Positions 1 to 8,304 of a stretch of DNA of 64,000 nt are shown here, one piece after another. How positions within the stretch are numbered: the stretch's first letter is position 1; each line of letters opens with the position of its first letter. Made by a program: the position numbers and the translations under genes. The notes under the pieces were generated by a model. That model was not told the DNA's origin and ran no database searches. It saw nothing but the letters and a program-made list of their open reading frames with translations. This DNA comes from Pseudomonadota bacterium (GTDB lineage Bacteria > Pseudomonadota > Alphaproteobacteria > Azospirillales > Azospirillaceae): positions 1 through 64,000 of the forward strand of contig JAFAFA010000013.1 of assembly GCA_023423695.1 (NCBI GenBank), given 5' to 3'.

Positions 1-895
1 CCTCCTCATAGTCGGCGGCCAGGCGCCGGCGCATATAGGCGATGATCTCCTGGAACAGGCGCCAGCCCTTGGAGTGCCAGAACACGACGCCCGGCCCCTC
101 CTCCTGGAAGTGGAACAGGTCCATCTCCCGGCCGAGCTTGCGGTGGTCGCGCTTCTCCGCCTCCTCGATCTGGTGCAGGTAGGCCTTCAGCTCCTTCTCG
201 TCGCGCCAGGCGGTGCCGTAGATGCGCTGGAGCATGGGATTGCGGCTGTCGCCGCGCCAATAGGCGCCGGCAACCTTCATCAGCTTGAAGCCCTGCCCGA
301 CCTTGCCCGTGGTCATGGCGTGCGGTCCACGGCACAGATCCAGCCAGTCGCCCTGGCGGTAGATCGACACCGGCTCGCCCTGCGGGATCGCCTCGATCAG
401 CTCGGCCTTATAGTGCTCGCCGAGCTTCTTGAAGTAGGCGACCGCCTCGTCGCGGTCCCAGACCTCGCGCACGATCGGGATGTCGGCCCCGACGATTTCG
501 CGCATCTTCGCCTCGATCTTCTCCAGATCCTCGGGCGTGAACGGCTCGTCACGCGCGAAGTCATAGTAGAAGCCGGTGGCGATCGACGGGCCGATGGTGA
601 CCTGCGTGCCGGGATAGAGCTTCTGCACCGCGTCGGCCAGCACATGGGCGGCGTCGTGGCGGATGACCTCGAGAGCGTCGCCGTGGTTGCGCGTGACGAT
701 CTCGATCTTGGCGTTGGTAGTGACGGTGGTGGTGAGGTCCTTCACCGTGCCGTCGATCTTGACGGCAAGCGCATCTTTGGCAAGGCGCGAACCGATGGAC
801 TGGGCAATCTCGAGCCCCGTCACCGGCCGGTCGAACTCCCGCACGCTGCCGTCGGGCAGCGTGATGGCGATGTTGGACGTCACCGAAGTCACCAT
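1..895 (-). CDS. thrS: Threonyl-tRNA synthetase, N-terminal part (cut by window edge)
   Basis: Charges tRNA-Thr with threonine in the cytoplasm. The first 298 residues of a protein usually about 640 long are visible. In order they are an N-terminal TGS domain (about residues 10-70), the threonyl/alanyl editing domain with the HxxxH pair in RHDAAH, the LCRGPH motif, and the beginning of the catalytic domain (FHFQEEGPG, then VFWHSKGW). The ATG at 895 was chosen because the TGS domain begins within a few residues of it. The frame stays open to base 1, so the gene continues to the left. Nothing is unusual in the visible part. Confidence 0.95.
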   Translation of the reverse strand, partial: MVTSVTSNIAITLPDGSVREFDRPVTGLEIAQSIGSRLAKDALAVKIDGTVKDLTTTVTTNAKIEIVTRNHGDALEVIRHDAAHVLADAVQKLYPGTQVTIGPSIATGFYYDFARDEPFTPEDLEKIEAKMREIVGADIPIVREVWDRDEAVAYFKKLGEHYKAELIEAIPQGEPVSIYRQGDWLDLCRGPHAMTTGKVGQGFKLMKVAGAYWRGDSRNPMLQRIYGTAWRDEKELKAYLHQIEEAEKRDHRKLGREMDLFHFQEEGPGVVFWHSKGWRLFQEIIAYMRRRLAADYEE

Positions 896-1073
896 TTCAC
901 TAGTGTTGCGTATCACCCGCATCGGGTGCCCGGACAGTGCCGGGAACGCGAAATTTCCATCGCCGCGTGGGGGAATGTCAAGCGCGGCGGGGGAAATCAA
1001 GGGTGTGGACAGGCCAACGCTGCATTGCCGCCACAACTCGGCATTGGCCCATTGCGGGCACTTGCCTCACACT

Positions 1074-2300
1074 TCACTCCGGCTTCCTGCTCAGCCGCGG
1101 TTCGCCGAACAGGTAGCCCTGGCCGAAGTCGAAGCCGGTGTCGAGCACCTCGACCAGTTGGTTCTCGGTCTCGATCTTCTCCACGATCAGGTCGATGCCG
1201 TCGGCGGCGCAGCGGCGGCGCAGCTCGCGGATGCGCTCGGCGTTGGCGGGGTCGAGCACCAGGGCGCGGTCCAGCTTGATGCAGCGGAACTCGTGGCGCA
1301 GCAGCCGGTCCAGGTCGATGTCGAGATTCGTCACCTGATCCATCGAGAAGCGGAAGCCCAGCCGCGCCAGTTGCGACAGGATGCCCATGGTCACCGCCCC
1401 GCCGGCATGCAGGGCATGCTGGCTCATTTCGAAGACCAGCTTCGGGACCAGGGCGTGGTTCTGCGCCATCATGTTCAGGAACTGGCGCATGAACTCCGCG
1501 TCGGCCAGCGTCGCGGCGGAGATGTTGGCGAAGAAGCCGATGGCGTGCTGGCGCCGCTCCGTCTCGCGGATCAGCTGGACACAGCGGACCAGTTGCAGAT
1601 TGTCGATGGTGGCGATCAGCCCCTCGCGCTCTGCGATGTCGAGATAGCGGTCGGGCATGATCTGCTGCCCGTCGGCGGCCTGCACGCGCGAGAACACCTC
1701 GTAGAAGCGGTGCTTGCGCTGGGGCAGGCTGACGATGGGCTGGAGATAGACGTCGATGCGGTCGGCCTTCAGCGCGTCGCGAACCGCCTCCAGCACCGCG
1801 GCGTCGTCCATCGCGACCGGCGGCGATGCCGCAGCGGAGAGCGGAGCCGGCTGCGGAACGGAGGACGGCACCGCGGCCGGACGCCGGACGCCGCCGGGGT
1901 CGCTGCTGGGCGCCGGCGGGCGCGGGGCGCGCCGTTCGGTCAGGCGGGCGACCAGCGACTGCAGAAGCTTCACCTCCTGCATCACCGCATCGTAGCGGAC
2001 GGTGCTTTCCGGCGCAGCGCCTGGATGGGATGCCAGCCGCTGCTCCAGCAGGTGGGCCAGTTCCTCCACCCGGTCGTTCAGGCGGGCGATGCCGCGGGCG
2101 GCCTTACGCTCGCGCTCCAGCCGGGTCACCACGTCATGGACCAGCGCCCCGGCCAGCACCACCAGCGCGCCGGCCATCCACGCCACCAGCGGATCGGCCT
2201 CCGGGCGGAGCGCCCATAGGGCGGCACCGGCCGAAATCCCGGCGATCAGGTAAGCCAGCGCGTAGACGAGGTGCGTCAGCAGGGTCATCGCGGAAACCAC
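1074..2300 (-). CDS. TipF-like membrane protein with a degenerate EAL domain
   Basis: 408 residues: two predicted membrane segments (about 8-30 and 38-57), a charged coiled coil (about 60-95), a proline-rich linker, and a C-terminal EAL domain from about residue 155. This order is that of TipF, a c-di-GMP-binding protein needed for polar flagellum assembly in Caulobacter. The EAL signature reads YEVFSR, and the DDFGTG loop is replaced by MDQVTN, so metal-binding acidic residues needed for phosphodiesterase activity are missing. The Asn motif (FFANIS), IKLDRALV and the terminal FGQGYLFGEP are kept. It is therefore probably a receptor or scaffold rather than an enzyme. It lies 24 bases downstream of pyrD on the same strand. 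An alternative ATG five codons in (MTLLTH) is possible. Confidence 0.75.
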   Translation of the reverse strand: MVSAMTLLTHLVYALAYLIAGISAGAALWALRPEADPLVAWMAGALVVLAGALVHDVVTRLERERKAARGIARLNDRVEELAHLLEQRLASHPGAAPESTVRYDAVMQEVKLLQSLVARLTERRAPRPPAPSSDPGGVRRPAAVPSSVPQPAPLSAAASPPVAMDDAAVLEAVRDALKADRIDVYLQPIVSLPQRKHRFYEVFSRVQAADGQQIMPDRYLDIAEREGLIATIDNLQLVRCVQLIRETERRQHAIGFFANISAATLADAEFMRQFLNMMAQNHALVPKLVFEMSQHALHAGGAVTMGILSQLARLGFRFSMDQVTNLDIDLDRLLRHEFRCIKLDRALVLDPANAERIRELRRRCAADGIDLIVEKIETENQLVEVLDTGFDFGQGYLFGEPRLSRKPE

Positions 2301-2324
2301 GGTGGTGGAAACGGCAGCGCGGGA

Positions 2325-3398
2325 TCAGCGGTGATCCGCCCCCACCGCCTCGGCGACCGAGCGGAAGCCGTCGCGGCGCAGCAACTCCGCCAGTTCGCGG
2401 CGGATGCGGTGGACCACAGCCGGCCCGGCATAGACCATCGCCGAATAGAGCTGCACCAGCGAGGCGCCGGCCCGGATCTTGGCATAGGCGTCCTCGCCGG
2501 TCGCCACGCCACCCACCCCGACGATCGGCAGCTTGCCGCCGGTCAGCGCGTAGATCTCGCGCAGCACGGAGGTGGAGGGCTCGAACAACGGCGCGCCGGA
2601 CAGGCCGCCGGCCTCGCTGCGCATCGATGCCGGGATGCCGTCGGGCCGGGCGATGGTGGTGTTGGAGATGATCAGCCCGTCGATACCGGACTCCAGCGCA
2701 ACCGCGGCGATGTCGCTCTTGTCCTCCACCGTCAGATCGGGCGCGATCTTCAGCAGCAGCGGCGGATTGCGAGTCAGGCCGCAGGCGGCCCGCGCCTCCA
2801 GCACCCGGTCCAACAGGGCGCGCAAAGGGTCGCGGCCCTGCAGCGCGCGCAGGCCCGGCGTGTTGGGGGAGGAAACGTTGACGACCAGATAGTCCACCAG
2901 TGGCGCCAGCCGGCGCACGCTGATCACGTAATCGTCGGCGGCGTCCGCCGTGTCCTTGTTCTTGCCCAGATTGGCGCCGACGATGCCGGGCACGTGCCTG
3001 GCCGAGTCGCGGCGGCGCTCCAGACGCTGGGCGAAGACCTCCAGCCCCTCGTTGTTGAAGCCCATGCGGTTGATGATCGCCCGCTGCTCCACCAGCCGGA
3101 ACAGGCGGGGGCGCGGGTTGCCGGGCTGCGGCCGCGGGGTGACGCTGCCGGGCTCGACGAAGCCGAAGCCGAGATTCAGCGTGGCGTCGACCACCTCGGC
3201 ATTCTTGTCGAAGCCGGCGGCCAGCCCGACCGGGTTGGTGAAGTCCAGCCCCCAAACGCGGGTGTGCAGCGCAGGGTCGTCCTTGCCGCGGGCCGGCGGT
3301 ACCAGCCCGGTCTTCAGCGCCTTGACGGTCAGGCCATGCGCGGTCTCAGGGTCGAAGCGGAACAGCAGCGGGCCGGCAAGCGGATAGAGGTCGATCAC
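2325..3398 (-). CDS. pyrD: Dihydroorotate dehydrogenase (quinone), class 2
   Basis: Oxidises dihydroorotate to orotate at the membrane with quinone as acceptor, in pyrimidine synthesis. The 357 residues have the normal length for class 2. An N-terminal helix (IDLYPLAGPLLFRFDPETAH) contacts the membrane and quinone. It is followed by the FMN barrel with GLAAGFDKNAE, GSVTPRPQPGNP, the NVSSPNTPGLR loop bearing the catalytic Ser, LLKIAPDL, and IVGVGGV near the end. The start is a GTG at 3398. It sits in a GTGA overlap with the stop of the upstream DUF952 gene, and an upstream extension of the frame has no family similarity. Translational coupling to that gene is likely. Confidence 0.93.
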   Translation of the reverse strand: MIDLYPLAGPLLFRFDPETAHGLTVKALKTGLVPPARGKDDPALHTRVWGLDFTNPVGLAAGFDKNAEVVDATLNLGFGFVEPGSVTPRPQPGNPRPRLFRLVEQRAIINRMGFNNEGLEVFAQRLERRRDSARHVPGIVGANLGKNKDTADAADDYVISVRRLAPLVDYLVVNVSSPNTPGLRALQGRDPLRALLDRVLEARAACGLTRNPPLLLKIAPDLTVEDKSDIAAVALESGIDGLIISNTTIARPDGIPASMRSEAGGLSGAPLFEPSTSVLREIYALTGGKLPIVGVGGVATGEDAYAKIRAGASLVQLYSAMVYAGPAVVHRIRRELAELLRRDGFRSVAEAVGADHR

Positions 3399-3769
3399 GG
3401 AACGAGGTCCTGGAGGGTGAAGGGAAAGCCGGCCGGGAAGATGTGACGCCCGTCCGGCCCCAGCGGCAGCGGGTCGACCCGCAGCACGGCATCCACCGGC
3501 AGCGGCCCGTAGAGATGCGGGAACAGCTGTCCGCCGCGCGAGGGCTCCCAGCGCAGGGCGGCACCCAGCCGGTCGGCGTCCACCGTCAGCAGCAGCAGGC
3601 CGTCCTGGCCCGTGCGATGCTTGGCGGCGCTCTCCACCACCTGTCCGGCAGTGGAGAAATGGATGAAGCCGTCCTGGACATCCTGCGACGAACCCGGGTA
3701 GCTGCCGGCCGGGCGGGCGGCGTCCCACTCGTCCGCGCGGCACATGTGGTGGATGATTCGGTCGGTCAT
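3395..3769 (-). CDS. DUF952 family protein
   Basis: 124 residues matching the DUF952 family: N-terminal IIHHMCRADEWDAA, central DGFIHFSTAGQV, then LLLTVDADRLGAALRWE and LFPHLYGPLPVDAVLRV. The biochemical function of the family is not established; its fold is related to ADP-ribosyl/RNA-modifying enzymes, but no activity can be claimed here. It ends in a 4-base GTGA overlap with pyrD and so belongs to the same transcript. Such pairing upstream of pyrD is seen in other alphaproteobacteria. Confidence 0.85.
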   Translation of the reverse strand: MTDRIIHHMCRADEWDAARPAGSYPGSSQDVQDGFIHFSTAGQVVESAAKHRTGQDGLLLLTVDADRLGAALRWEPSRGGQLFPHLYGPLPVDAVLRVDPLPLGPDGRHIFPAGFPFTLQDLVP

Positions 3770-4124
3770 GATGGTCGGACACTATCCCAAGGCGCGGCCA
3801 CCGGCCAGACACATCAAAGCCGCAGTCCGAAAACCGCAGCCTCCACCGGTGCGGCGCGTCCCGCGCCGCGGGGCCGGGCAGGGTGTCGGCCACAACGCAA
3901 GATCGACTCCCCGAATGCAATTCCGCACGCGTCGCGCGTTGCATTTTGCAAAGCACACTCAAAACTATTCGGCATTTTGCGGGTATTTTTGAGTTTCGCG
4001 GCCTTCGTTCCTGCCGAAACGGCCGATCATCCCGTGCAACCGCCGCGATTCCAAGCTCCGCAGACGCCTTCGCGGGTTGGCACCGCTTTTGCTGTGACGG
4101 AAACAAGTCAACGGAGGACCCGTC
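3770..4124. other. Intergenic region with a TTGCA palindrome
   Basis: 355 bases without a convincing gene, between the leftward DUF952 gene and a small rightward gene. The right half is less GC-rich than its surroundings. It contains a perfect palindrome TTGCA-TTT-TGCAA at 3939-3951 and a strong ribosome-binding site (GGAGG) just before the gene at 4125. Divergent promoters must lie here, but no confident -35/-10 pair was found. Confidence 0.5.
3939..3951. promoter_or_regulatory. Palindromic operator candidate TTGCATTTTGCAA
   Basis: A perfect 5+5 inverted repeat with a 3-base centre, in the divergent intergenic region. It resembles the TTTGCAAA-type half-sites known for short-chain acyl-CoA regulators (ScfR/PccR family). 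That link is only a resemblance: no such regulator gene is adjacent. Confidence 0.3.
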
Positions 4125-4343
4125 ATGAACGCGATTTCCATGAGCCTGATGAAGAAGACCCAGTCCTGCGACACGGAACTGGGCACGTCGGTCACCGCCA
4201 TGGGTGCGCTGTGCGAGCCGGGTCAGACCGCGGTCCCGCTGAAGCCGAGCGCAACCATGCTGGCGGCAGGCGCGCGGGCCGGCGGCGTATCGGTCGAGGT
4301 GGCCTGGAAGATCTACCAGGCGATGATCCACCACGCCGACTGA
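4125..4343 (+). CDS. Small hypothetical protein, 72 residues
   Basis: Not recognised. The frame encodes 72 residues beginning MNAISMSLMKKTQ, with two cysteines in the first half and an Ala/Gly-rich middle, and ending KIYQAMIHHAD. There is no signal peptide or membrane segment. The case for a real gene is the consensus ribosome-binding site GGAGG six bases before the ATG and the preceding 355 bases of non-coding, less GC-rich DNA, which suit a free-standing promoter. It lies between the pyrD operon and the phage module and converges on the latter. Confidence 0.5.
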   Translation: MNAISMSLMKKTQSCDTELGTSVTAMGALCEPGQTAVPLKPSATMLAAGARAGGVSVEVAWKIYQAMIHHAD

Positions 4344-4372
4344 GCCGCCTCGCCCGTTGCGGCCGTTGACGG

Positions 4373-4693
4373 TCAGCGCCGTCCGCCCTCGAAGGGCATG
4401 AAGCCCGAATCGAGCTTGGTCTCGATCCGCAGCAGGTGGTCGGTCAGGCGCTGCTCCACGTCCTTGAGCGTCGCGAAGGAGACATAGGTCTTCGCGACCT
4501 CCAGCTTGTATGCGGCAAGATTCTCGCGCACCTGCGCCTGGGCCTCATCCACCCGGATGCGCAATTCGTCCAGTGCGCTGTCGGCATCTTTGCGCACCCG
4601 CGCGATCAGCCAGAACAACCCGCCCATCGCCGGCAGTTCGACCGCGGTGATCCACCAGGCGAGATCCAGGCCTCCGGTCAGGGTGTCGTGCAT
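4373..4693 (-). CDS. Small membrane/coiled-coil protein at the end of the phage module
   Basis: 106 residues. One membrane segment (about 15-33) is followed by a long charged coiled coil (about 35-95) with heptad-like Leu/Val spacing. AGGAG lies six bases before the ATG. It begins 33 bases after the large terminase gene on the same strand and is the last gene of the phage module. Genes of this size and shape after a T7-type terminase are often lysis accessories (holin or spanin-like), but no family signature is visible, so that role is only a possibility. Confidence 0.7.
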   Translation of the reverse strand: MHDTLTGGLDLAWWITAVELPAMGGLFWLIARVRKDADSALDELRIRVDEAQAQVRENLAAYKLEVAKTYVSFATLKDVEQRLTDHLLRIETKLDSGFMPFEGGRR

Positions 4694-4726
4694 CGGGGTC
4701 TCCTGTGGTTGAGGTGAGGAAACGAC

Positions 4727-6247
4727 TCAAAGCTCCCAATCCGACGGCGCCACCAGCGTACCGGCACCCCGCCAGTCGGGGCGGCGCTCAGGACGGACGC
4801 CGGGATCATCGAAGCGGAAAGGTTCGGCGCCGAGACAGCCGGCCACCGCGTCCAAGCCGTCATCCGGCCCGCGGTATCGGCCGTCCGGACGCCAATCGCG
4901 CATTTCCCGGATCAGCGGCGTGTCCCACACCGACCGGTGGGCCAACAGGCGGCGGTCGGCCATCAGGGCGTTGAAGGCCTCCGTGATGCGCTGGGCCTTG
5001 GGTTTGCGGCTGGTCTGCTCGACCACGCCGACGGCCAGCCGGTCATGGCGCAGCCGCTCGCGCAGCAAACCGGGCAGGAAGCGGCCCAAGCCGTTGATTT
5101 CGATGTGGATCGCCGACAGATGGTTATCGGCGAGAAGGCGGGAGACCTGCCCGCATTGCTGGTCGGCCTCCGTCTCTTCCAACCGCGGGTCGACCGTCAG
5201 ATACAGCACCCGGTGCAGGTAGAACATGTTGTCGGTGCCGCCGAAAACCACGGCCACCACGCTGCCGTCGCCGCTTTTCGCCTTGCCGTCCGCTTCCAGC
5301 CGGGCAAAGGCCGGGTCCCACCAGCAGGAGGCGGAGACCAGCCGCACCCCGCCCAGCGTCAACACCGCGCGGCCCAGCGCCTCGCGATACACGAGTTCCG
5401 CGTCGTAGCGGCCGAGCTTGGCGACATCCAGCATGCCGTCCGCGACGCTGACCGGGCGCAGCAGCATCTGGCTGGTGAACTTGTTGGGGCCGGTGGACTT
5501 GCGGATGCGGGCGACATGGGCCTCGCCAAAGCGCTCCTTCCAGGTGTAGGTGCGGCGGCCCTCGGCGACCTCGGTATAGACCGGCAGGACCAGCCGCTCG
5601 AATCCCTCCAGGAAAGGCGGGCTGCCGTCGTCGGTCTCCTCGGCATAGAGACTGTCCTGCGCATGCGGCGTCCCGACATAGAGCTGCGCCCCGCCCGGCA
5701 CCAGCACATACTCCAACTCCGACAGGCGCTCGCGGAGGACGGCACGCTTGACCGCGGTGTCGGCGTTGCGCGGCACCTCCACATCGTCGCAGATCACCAC
5801 GTCGGCGCGGCTGCCGGTGATGTTGCCGCCGATGCCGGCCGCCGCCATCGACGGGTCGCGCAGCTCCATCGGACGCGCGACCGTGAACTGGTCGGCCGCC
5901 CACTGGTCGCGCATCGACGCCGGCGGCTTCAGGTGGCTGCAATCGGGATGGCGTTCCAGGATGCGCTTGACGTTGCGCACCATCTTCGTCGCCAGCCGCA
6001 TGTCGGCGGCCAGCACCAGCAGCCGGCAGTTGGGATCGCGCAGCAACAGCCACGCCGCGAACAGCCCGACCAGGGTCGATTTGCCCGACCCGCGGAAGGC
6101 CATCAGCAGCATGCGCCGGTTCTGCCCGGCCATGCATGCCTCTAGCCAGCCCGCCATCCGCACATGGTGGGCGGGGGTCCTCAGCTCCACCATGTCGTTC
6201 CAGCCCCGAACGAAGGCGCGAAAGCTGTCGTCCTTCCCCGCCCTCAT
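4727..6247 (-). CDS. Phage terminase, large subunit (T7-like)
   Basis: ATP-driven DNA-packaging motor with nuclease. 506 residues. The N-terminal ATPase has Walker A in FRGSGKST (about residues 48-55), LLVLAADMRLA, and Walker B in VVICDDVEV. The C-terminal RNase H-like nuclease has acidic clusters at WWDPAFA, IHIEINGLG and PDDGLDAVAG. It has the length of T7 gp19-type terminases and looks intact. The ATG at 6247 forms an ATGA overlap with the stop of the tail-spike gene. No small terminase gene is recognisable nearby. Confidence 0.88.
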   Translation of the reverse strand: MRAGKDDSFRAFVRGWNDMVELRTPAHHVRMAGWLEACMAGQNRRMLLMAFRGSGKSTLVGLFAAWLLLRDPNCRLLVLAADMRLATKMVRNVKRILERHPDCSHLKPPASMRDQWAADQFTVARPMELRDPSMAAAGIGGNITGSRADVVICDDVEVPRNADTAVKRAVLRERLSELEYVLVPGGAQLYVGTPHAQDSLYAEETDDGSPPFLEGFERLVLPVYTEVAEGRRTYTWKERFGEAHVARIRKSTGPNKFTSQMLLRPVSVADGMLDVAKLGRYDAELVYREALGRAVLTLGGVRLVSASCWWDPAFARLEADGKAKSGDGSVVAVVFGGTDNMFYLHRVLYLTVDPRLEETEADQQCGQVSRLLADNHLSAIHIEINGLGRFLPGLLRERLRHDRLAVGVVEQTSRKPKAQRITEAFNALMADRRLLAHRSVWDTPLIREMRDWRPDGRYRGPDDGLDAVAGCLGAEPFRFDDPGVRPERRPDWRGAGTLVAPSDWEL

Positions 6248-8274
6248 GGATTGCGCCCCAGGATGTGCCAGCCGGCGCCGTTCGACATCACCGTCACCGC
6301 ATGGCCCTGGGCGGTCAGCGCGATGGCCTCGCTGTCCGGCCCGCCGCCGCCAGCCTGGGTGACGGTAACGCGGTTGCCGCCGGTGTCGGACTTCTTGACG
6401 GTGACCGTGCGGCCGACCGCATGCGGCGCAGACGGCGCCGGCAGCCGCACCTCCACCGCCCCGCTCCAGGCGCTGACCAGATAGAGCTGCTGGTTCAGGT
6501 CCGGCTCGAACAAGCCGGGGGCCGCGTGATAGTGCGCGTTGCCCGGCGGATTGTTGCCGGCGACGATCCACCAGCCCGCCCCGTTCGATACCAGCGTGAC
6601 GAAGTCGTAGCGGTTTCCCAGCGACAGCGCCCGCCCGTCCGGCCCCGGCCCGCCGGTCTCCGTCACCGTCAGCGGGTTGGTAGACGCATCGGTGCGCTTG
6701 ATCGTCACCGCATGGCCGTTGACGGTCTCGGCCTTCGGTAGACGCAACTCCACCGCCCCGCCATAGGCGCTGGCCAGATAGACGGAGCTGGTCAGGTCCA
6801 GCGCCACCACCCCGCCCCGGACGGGCTCAACATAGTCGGTGTCATAACGCAGCGCCTCCACCACCAGTTCGGTGATGCGGCTGCGCTGAAGCCGGTTCTT
6901 CTCCGGATAACCGGCATTGACCGCGGTGTACTGCCCGCCGGAACGGTCGAGGATCGCCGGCCCGGCGGCGGCGGAGAACAGGTTGACGGCCGCCGTCTCC
7001 ACCGACCCGGCATCCAGCAGCAGGTTCGGTAGGGCGCCCAGCGACTCGGCATAGAAATTCACGATCAGCGTCTTGTCGGTGACGGCGCCGACGCGGAAAC
7101 AGGCCTCCGCCTCCGGCCACAGATTGGCCTCGCAGTCGAAGAAGGCGTTGTTGAAGCGACCCTGCTCCACGAAAAAGCCGCAGCCGGTCATCGGCGCCGA
7201 CAGCGAATAGACCCGCACGGCGTGGAACCGGTTGGCGTTGGGCGTATCGCCCGCCCCCGTCCGCGTCAGCCACACCCCATGGCGCGACGGCCGCGCCACC
7301 AGCACGCGGGCGATGTTGTTCCAGTAGCAGGGCAGGTTCGGGTCGATGTAGCCGTCGAACAGCAGCCCCACTTCCGGTTCCCACAGGGTCAGGTCGGTCA
7401 GGCTGTTCTGCACGCAAGGCCCATCACGTCCGAACAGCCGCACCCCCGCCCTGCCCTGCTCCAGCCGCAGGCCCGACAGGGTGGCGTAGCCGTCCGGCAG
7501 GTGGACGAGGTCGAAGCCGTTGGACGCCCCGCGGATCACCGAGGCCTGCCCCGCCCCGTACAGCGTCTGCCCATGGCCGAGCGTCAGCGTGTTGGCGATG
7601 CGGTAGGTCCCCGGCGGCACGAACACGGCGAGGGCGGAGGTCAGCGCCGCCTGAATAGCCAGCGTGTCGTCGACCAACCCGTCTCCCACCGCGCCGAAAT
7701 CCTTGACGGAAACGAGGTCGGCCAGCTTGTCGCGCACCGGCCGCGCGGTGGCCCCGGCGCCCGGCGGCACATAGGTCGCCAGCGCCTCCTCGTCCACCGG
7801 CGGACGGACGGTGGGGTTGCCGGCGCTGTCGAAGGCCAGCAGCTTGCCCTGTCGCAAGCCCCGCTCGGGCAGTAGGGAGGAGGCCGGCAGGTCGCTGTCG
7901 GCATAGCGCAGCATCAGTTCCTGGTCGCCCGCCACCTGCTGGAGCGCAGCGGTCAGCCGGTCCAGTTCGCCGTTGAGGGCGGCGGCCGGCAGCGGCCCGC
8001 TCTCGCCGAAATCGCTGCGCCGTTCGATGGGCAGGCGGCGGCGCAGCAGGACGACGGTCCCCTCCACCGGCGCGGCAGCGAAGGTCACCGCCCCGCCCGC
8101 GGTGGCCCCGGCCCCGCCGACCGCATAGCCGGTGCTCTGAAGCGCCGCACCCAAAAAGACCTGGAGATCCTCGTCGGCGAAGATCGGAAACGGGTAGGTG
8201 AAGACCCGCTGCATGCCGTCGGCGAGATACTGCACGCGCGGGATCCCGCGCGGAATGAGAAGCGACGTGGACAT
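6244..8274 (-). CDS. Phage tail spike/fiber with pectate-lyase-like repeat and duplicated C-terminal domain
   Basis: 676 residues. The N-terminal 100 residues (VQYLADGMQRVFTYPFP and onward) resemble the T7 gp17-type virion-attachment domain. A pectate-lyase-superfamily beta-helix follows from about residue 190 (VKDFGAVGDGLVDDTLAIQ, VFVPPGTYRI). The C-terminus carries two tandem copies of a roughly 80-residue module, each with SA(Y/W)xGAVE(L/V)RLP, (A/V)TxK(R/K)(T/S)D and a final SNGAGW. Spikes of this kind bind or cut capsular polysaccharide. The ATG at 8274 is preceded by GGAG at eight bases; an ATG nine codons further upstream lacks a good site. The stop overlaps the terminase start. Confidence 0.82.
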   Translation of the reverse strand: MSTSLLIPRGIPRVQYLADGMQRVFTYPFPIFADEDLQVFLGAALQSTGYAVGGAGATAGGAVTFAAAPVEGTVVLLRRRLPIERRSDFGESGPLPAAALNGELDRLTAALQQVAGDQELMLRYADSDLPASSLLPERGLRQGKLLAFDSAGNPTVRPPVDEEALATYVPPGAGATARPVRDKLADLVSVKDFGAVGDGLVDDTLAIQAALTSALAVFVPPGTYRIANTLTLGHGQTLYGAGQASVIRGASNGFDLVHLPDGYATLSGLRLEQGRAGVRLFGRDGPCVQNSLTDLTLWEPEVGLLFDGYIDPNLPCYWNNIARVLVARPSRHGVWLTRTGAGDTPNANRFHAVRVYSLSAPMTGCGFFVEQGRFNNAFFDCEANLWPEAEACFRVGAVTDKTLIVNFYAESLGALPNLLLDAGSVETAAVNLFSAAAGPAILDRSGGQYTAVNAGYPEKNRLQRSRITELVVEALRYDTDYVEPVRGGVVALDLTSSVYLASAYGGAVELRLPKAETVNGHAVTIKRTDASTNPLTVTETGGPGPDGRALSLGNRYDFVTLVSNGAGWWIVAGNNPPGNAHYHAAPGLFEPDLNQQLYLVSAWSGAVEVRLPAPSAPHAVGRTVTVKKSDTGGNRVTVTQAGGGGPDSEAIALTAQGHAVTVMSNGAGWHILGRNP

Positions 8275-8304
8275 CGGAGGGTCTCCGGTGAATGGAGCCA
8301 TTTC

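Noticed and set aside
74..1279. Long rightward open frame opposite thrS and the EAL gene
   Set aside because: It is antisense to two recognisable genes, has no family similarity and shows the usual third-position GC shadow of GC-rich coding DNA.
3399..4334. N-terminal extension of pyrD up to 4334
   Set aside because: The frame is open but crosses the DUF952 gene and intergenic DNA, and its translation shows no similarity to dihydroorotate dehydrogenases. The GTG in the GTGA overlap is the better start.
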